Shown here: positions 13,634-16,046 of the stretch, one piece after another
How positions within the stretch are numbered: the stretch's first letter is position 1
How the letters are laid out: the number at the start of each line of letters is the position of its first letter
The notes under the pieces: model-generated
What the model was told of the DNA's origin: nothing
Database searches by the model: none
Seen by the model: only the letters and a program-made list of their open reading frames with translations
Position numbers and translations under genes: made by a program
NCBI GenBank assembly: GCA_934678955.1
Contig: CAKUSI010000052.1
Location: 1 to 16,046, forward strand
Direction of reading: 5' to 3'
Origin: an uncultured Austwickia sp.
GTDB taxonomy: Bacteria > Actinomycetota > Actinomycetes > Actinomycetales > Dermatophilaceae
DNA length: 16,046 nt

Positions 13634-14581
13634 TCAACGCGAGGCCAGGTCCTGGGCGATGCCGTCGAGCAGGTCGTGGACGCTGGTCACCACGGGAATC
13701 TCTCCGGCGGCCACCCGAACGCGCTCCACGATGGTCCCCCAGATCAGCGCGCCTGCGGCCATCACGTCGACCCGGCCGGGGTGCATGTAGGGCAGCGCGG
13801 CCAGCTCCTCGCGCGACATCGCCGCGAGCGACGCGCACGCCTCCAACGTCTGCGCGCAGGTCAGCTCGGCCAGGTGGACCCGGGCGTCCGCGTACTCCTC
13901 CAGCGCCAACGCGTGCGCCGTCAGGGTCGTGACGGAACCGGCCAGCCCGACGAGGGTCCGTACCCCGTTCAGCCCGACCGCGGCCTCCACCCGGTCGAGC
14001 GCCACGTGCGTCTGCGCGCGCACCGCCATGGCCTCGGCGGCGCTCGGCGGCGCCGACGCCAGGTGGCGTTCGGTCATTCGGACGCACCCGAGGTCCATCG
14101 AGATCGCCTGCCGCATGGCCCGTGCCCCGCGGACGAACTCCGTCGACCCGCCGCCGAGGTCCACCACCAGGTACTCGCCGCCGAAACCGGCCGCCGCGAC
14201 CGCCGCCGTCGCACCGCGGAACGACAGCTCGGCCTCCTCCCGCCCGGTGATCACCTCGGGCGCCACGGCCCGCGCCCCGAAGCACGCCCGGACCCCCTCG
14301 ACGAAGTCGGCCGCGTTGCGGGCATCCCTCGAGGCGGACGTCGCGACATACCGAATCGCGTCGACCTCCCACTCCTCGCACACGCGGGCATACTCCGCGC
14401 TCACCGCGAGCGCTCGCTCCAGCGCCTCCGGCGCGATCCGCCCGGTGACGTCGACGCCCTGGCCGAGGCGCACGACCTCGGTCCGGCGTACCCGGTCGAC
14501 CAACCGCCGCGCGTCGAGGCGTTCCGCGATCAGCAGTCGCAGCGAGTTCGTGCCGCAGTCGATGGCGGCGACGCGCCTCAC
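13634..14581 (-). CDS. Ppx/GppA-family exopolyphosphatase/(p)ppGpp-pentaphosphatase (Rv1026-like)
   Basis: This 315-residue protein of the ASKHA fold cleaves terminal phosphate from inorganic polyphosphate or pppGpp. The N-terminal phosphate loop is [13 protein letters not shown], followed by [11 protein letters not shown], a [12 protein letters not shown] stretch, [14 protein letters not shown], the second phosphate motif [11 protein letters not shown], and AGSVTTLTA. It ends in [15 protein letters not shown] and [16 protein letters not shown]. It corresponds to the short two-domain actinobacterial form, without the C-terminal HD-like domain of E. coli Ppx. The GTG at 14581 overlaps the stop of DUF501 as GTGA, so the two are translationally coupled. 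The order FtsB-like, DUF501, Ppx matches M. tuberculosis Rv1024-Rv1026. Substrate preference cannot be told from the sequence. Confidence 0.94.
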   Translation of the reverse strand: MRRVAAIDCGTNSLRLLIAERLDARRLVDRVRRTEVVRLGQGVDVTGRIAPEALERALAVSAEYARVCEEWEVDAIRYVATSASRDARNAADFVEGVRACFGARAVAPEVITGREEAELSFRGATAAVAAAGFGGEYLVVDLGGGSTEFVRGARAMRQAISMDLGCVRMTERHLASAPPSAAEAMAVRAQTHVALDRVEAAVGLNGVRTLVGLAGSVTTLTAHALALEEYADARVHLAELTCAQTLEACASLAAMSREELAALPYMHPGRVDVMAAGALIWGTIVERVRVAAGEIPVVTSVHDLLDGIAQDLASR

Positions 14582-15123
14582 GCAGGCCCCGGGCCGGACG
14601 AATCGTCGAGCGCCTCGACGCACGGACCGGCGGCCCACCAGTCGTCGAGCATTGCCAGCGCCTCGTCGCCGAGCGGGTTGACGCCCGGACCGGCAGCGAG
14701 GGCGTGCGCGACCAGCACGTGCAGGCACTTGACGCGGGTCGGCATCCCGCCGGCACTGACGCCGTGTAGCTCGGGCACGTCGCCGAGCGCGTCCCGGCGG
14801 GCGAGGTAGTCGCGGTGCGCCGCGACATACGCCGTCGCCAGCTTCGGGTCGTCGGCGAGCCGCGCAGTCATCTCGCGCATCACGCCGGTCCCCTCGAGCG
14901 TGGAGATCGCGCCGGTCAGGCGGGGGCACGTGGCGTAGAACGTCGTGGGAAACGGGGTGCCGTCGTCCAGGCGGGGGCGGGTGACCAGCACGTCGGGCAA
15001 CCCGCAGGCGCATCGATGCGCGACGCCGACAACCCCGCGCACCGGCCGGCCCAGCTGGGCGGCGCAGGCCGCGAGATCGGCGGCGGTGGCGGGCGGGTAT
15101 GGATCTCCCTGCGGCGCGCCCAT
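14578..15123 (-). CDS. DUF501 protein (Rv1025-like)
   Basis: This 181-residue soluble protein of the DUF501 family has unknown function. Characteristic stretches are [17 protein letters not shown], then [20 protein letters not shown], the helix [18 protein letters not shown], and [22 protein letters not shown] followed by NPLGDEAL. Conserved cysteines and histidines (Cys in CAC, Cys in TCPRL, Cys in VKCLH) suggest a metal site, but that is an inference. The ATG at 15123 overlaps the stop codon of the upstream FtsB/DivIC-like gene as ATGA, and its own stop overlaps the Ppx start as GTGA. This tight three-gene coupling is retained across actinobacteria and hints at a shared process, still unidentified. 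Confidence 0.94.
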   Translation of the reverse strand: MGAPQGDPYPPATAADLAACAAQLGRPVRGVVGVAHRCACGLPDVLVTRPRLDDGTPFPTTFYATCPRLTGAISTLEGTGVMREMTARLADDPKLATAYVAAHRDYLARRDALGDVPELHGVSAGGMPTRVKCLHVLVAHALAAGPGVNPLGDEALAMLDDWWAAGPCVEALDDSSGPGPA

Positions 15124-15752
15124 CAGCGCCCGCCGTCCCCCGGCGGGTCGGGCGGGGCGCCCCGGCGCCCGTCGATCGTGGTCGTGCCCCGGTCGAGCCC
15201 GTCGGTCAGCACGATCGAGTTCCACATCTGCCCGTACCAGGGCCGCTGATCGTCGTCCACGCCGGTCACCACCGAGCCGATCACCGTGCCGGCCTGCGTC
15301 TGCGCGACCTGGTCGGCGCCCAGGATGATGTATGACACCTCGCCCGGCCGCACGAACTTCAGCCGGTCCCTTGCCTGCTGCTCGACGTAGGCGTCGTCGG
15401 TCCAGCGCCGCTTTTCCTCCTCCAGGGCCCGGACATGGTCCTGCGCCGCGCCCACCTCCTGACGAAGGCTCTCCAACTGTCGGCGCTGATCCACCCAGGA
15501 ACGGAAGGTCGGGACCAGCATGAGCGCCATCAGCAGCACGACCGCGCCGAGGATGGCCAGCCGACGCGTCGACGCCTTCGCACGGAGGAACGGTTCGGCG
15601 AACCGGCGGGCGGGCTCGGCGCGCCGCAGGATGGGCGCCTCGCTGCGCGCTGCGCCGGCCGGTCGACGGCTTTCCTGGCGGCCGCGCGACCCGGCGGGAC
15701 GGGCCGACGCCGCAGGCCGAGCGGTCCCGCTCCGGCGGGCATGGCCACTCAC
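15123..15752 (-). CDS. FtsB/DivIC-type septum formation initiator protein (Rv1024-like)
   Basis: This 209-residue single-pass membrane division protein belongs to the FtsB/DivIC family, which joins FtsL and FtsQ at the divisome. Residues 1-60 are a basic Arg/Ala/Pro/Ser-rich cytoplasmic tail. A transmembrane helix lies at about 65-81 (LAILGAVVLLMALMLVP). A coiled coil follows at about 86-117 (RQLESLRQEVGAAQDHVRAL), then the family motif DDAYVEQQARDRLKFVRPGE at about 119-138. An extended C-terminal tail of about 70 residues reaches outside the membrane. The GTG at 15752 is supported by AGAGG 7 nt upstream. The frame is open to the right edge, but upstream of 15752 it reads through repeats and is not coding. 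In many actinobacteria eno lies directly upstream; it would fall outside this window. Confidence 0.92.
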   Translation of the reverse strand: MSGHARRSGTARPAASARPAGSRGRQESRRPAGAARSEAPILRRAEPARRFAEPFLRAKASTRRLAILGAVVLLMALMLVPTFRSWVDQRRQLESLRQEVGAAQDHVRALEEEKRRWTDDAYVEQQARDRLKFVRPGEVSYIILGADQVAQTQAGTVIGSVVTGVDDDQRPWYGQMWNSIVLTDGLDRGTTTIDGRRGAPPDPPGDGGR

Positions 15753-15930
15753 ATCGCCGCCTCTGCGCTCTCGAGCCGCCACGTTCACCCCCTGGTTCGC
15801 CTCGCCCGCGCGGCGGGCACGTCCAAGCCTCTCACCTCGCGAGCACCCCGCCGCCGAGGCGAGGCCTCGTGTCCCCGTGTACCCGTGTCCCGAAGCGCCC
15901 TCTCGCCCGCCCCTGCCGTCCGCCGCCCCC

Positions 15931-16046
15931 TCCCGCCCGTGGGCGGCAAACGTACGCGTCCGCGCAGGCCCCCGTCGCCAGTTCCCGCCCACGGGCGGCA
16001 AACGTACGCGTCCGCGCAGGCCCCGTCGCCAGTTCCCGCCCACGGG
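15931..16046. repeat. 51/52-bp tandem repeat, at least 2.2 copies, with inverted repeats
   Basis: Units begin at 15931, 15983 and 16034 with TCCCGCCC and share GGGCGGCAAACGTACGCGTC and then GTCGCCAGT; the third is cut by the window edge. Each unit starts with a short hairpin, CCGCCC and GGGCGG around GT or AC. The units differ by a two-base swap in the hairpin loop and one C in a run. The array lies upstream of the FtsB-like gene, probably next to eno. The rest of the 15753-15930 gap contains a CGAGGCCTCG palindrome but no gene I can support. Confidence 0.9.

Noticed and set aside
15753..16043. Upstream extension of the FtsB/DivIC-like frame with repeated GGNWRRG segments
   Set aside because: These residues come from the tandem DNA repeat being read through; the supported start with a ribosome binding site is at 15752.
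15931..16046. Possible CRISPR array
   Set aside because: The units are direct tandem copies with no unique spacers between them.

Overview
The window is very GC-rich, densely coded DNA from an actinobacterium. Three things point there: mycothiol-pathway mca, a polyprenol-phosphomannose-dependent mannosyltransferase, and two gene orders that match Mycobacterium tuberculosis. The first is greA - DUF4307 - mca - small membrane protein - Z-prenyltransferase (Rv1080c-Rv1083 and Rv1086). The second is ftsB/divIC-like - DUF501 - Ppx/GppA (Rv1024-Rv1026). A flagellar-type gene suggests a motile member of the Micrococcales, perhaps Dermatophilaceae-like; that placement is inference.

Layout from the left. 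Positions 1-3438 are minus strand: mca (mycothiol conjugate amidase), a small membrane protein overlapping it, a short-chain Z-isoprenyl diphosphate synthase, and an MptA/MptB-like mannosyltransferase cut by the left edge. A 415-bp divergent intergenic region (3439-3853) with three phased GACCGGTC-like palindromes separates these from plus-strand DUF4307 and greA. greA has a good sigma70-type promoter and a roughly 190-nt structured leader. A 13-bp-stem terminator and a 42-bp tandem repeat sit where greA converges on a YczE-like membrane protein gene. That gene is divergent from msrA, which is followed by a small Rieske ferredoxin gene.

Positions 7113-15752 are all minus strand. Read in transcription order from the right, they are: an FtsB/DivIC-like division protein, DUF501 and Ppx/GppA phosphatase (coupled by 4-nt overlaps), a family-5 uracil-DNA glycosylase, a tRNA with anticodon UAA, a Bax inhibitor-1/YccA membrane protein, a small unknown protein, a CobC-like PLP enzyme, and finally a 914-aa protein. 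The right edge holds a 51/52-bp tandem repeat and probably the region next to enolase.

The standout is the 914-aa protein (7113-9857). By motif reading, its first half resembles the hook-filament junction protein FlgK and its second half the filament cap protein FliD, joined in one polypeptide. No other flagellar gene is nearby, but a CTCA-N16-GCCGAT element upstream looks like a flagellar (FliA/sigma28-type) promoter. Other points of note are a UAA-anticodon tRNA with a short class-I variable loop, and several short tandem duplications at gene ends, two of which copy a stop codon.
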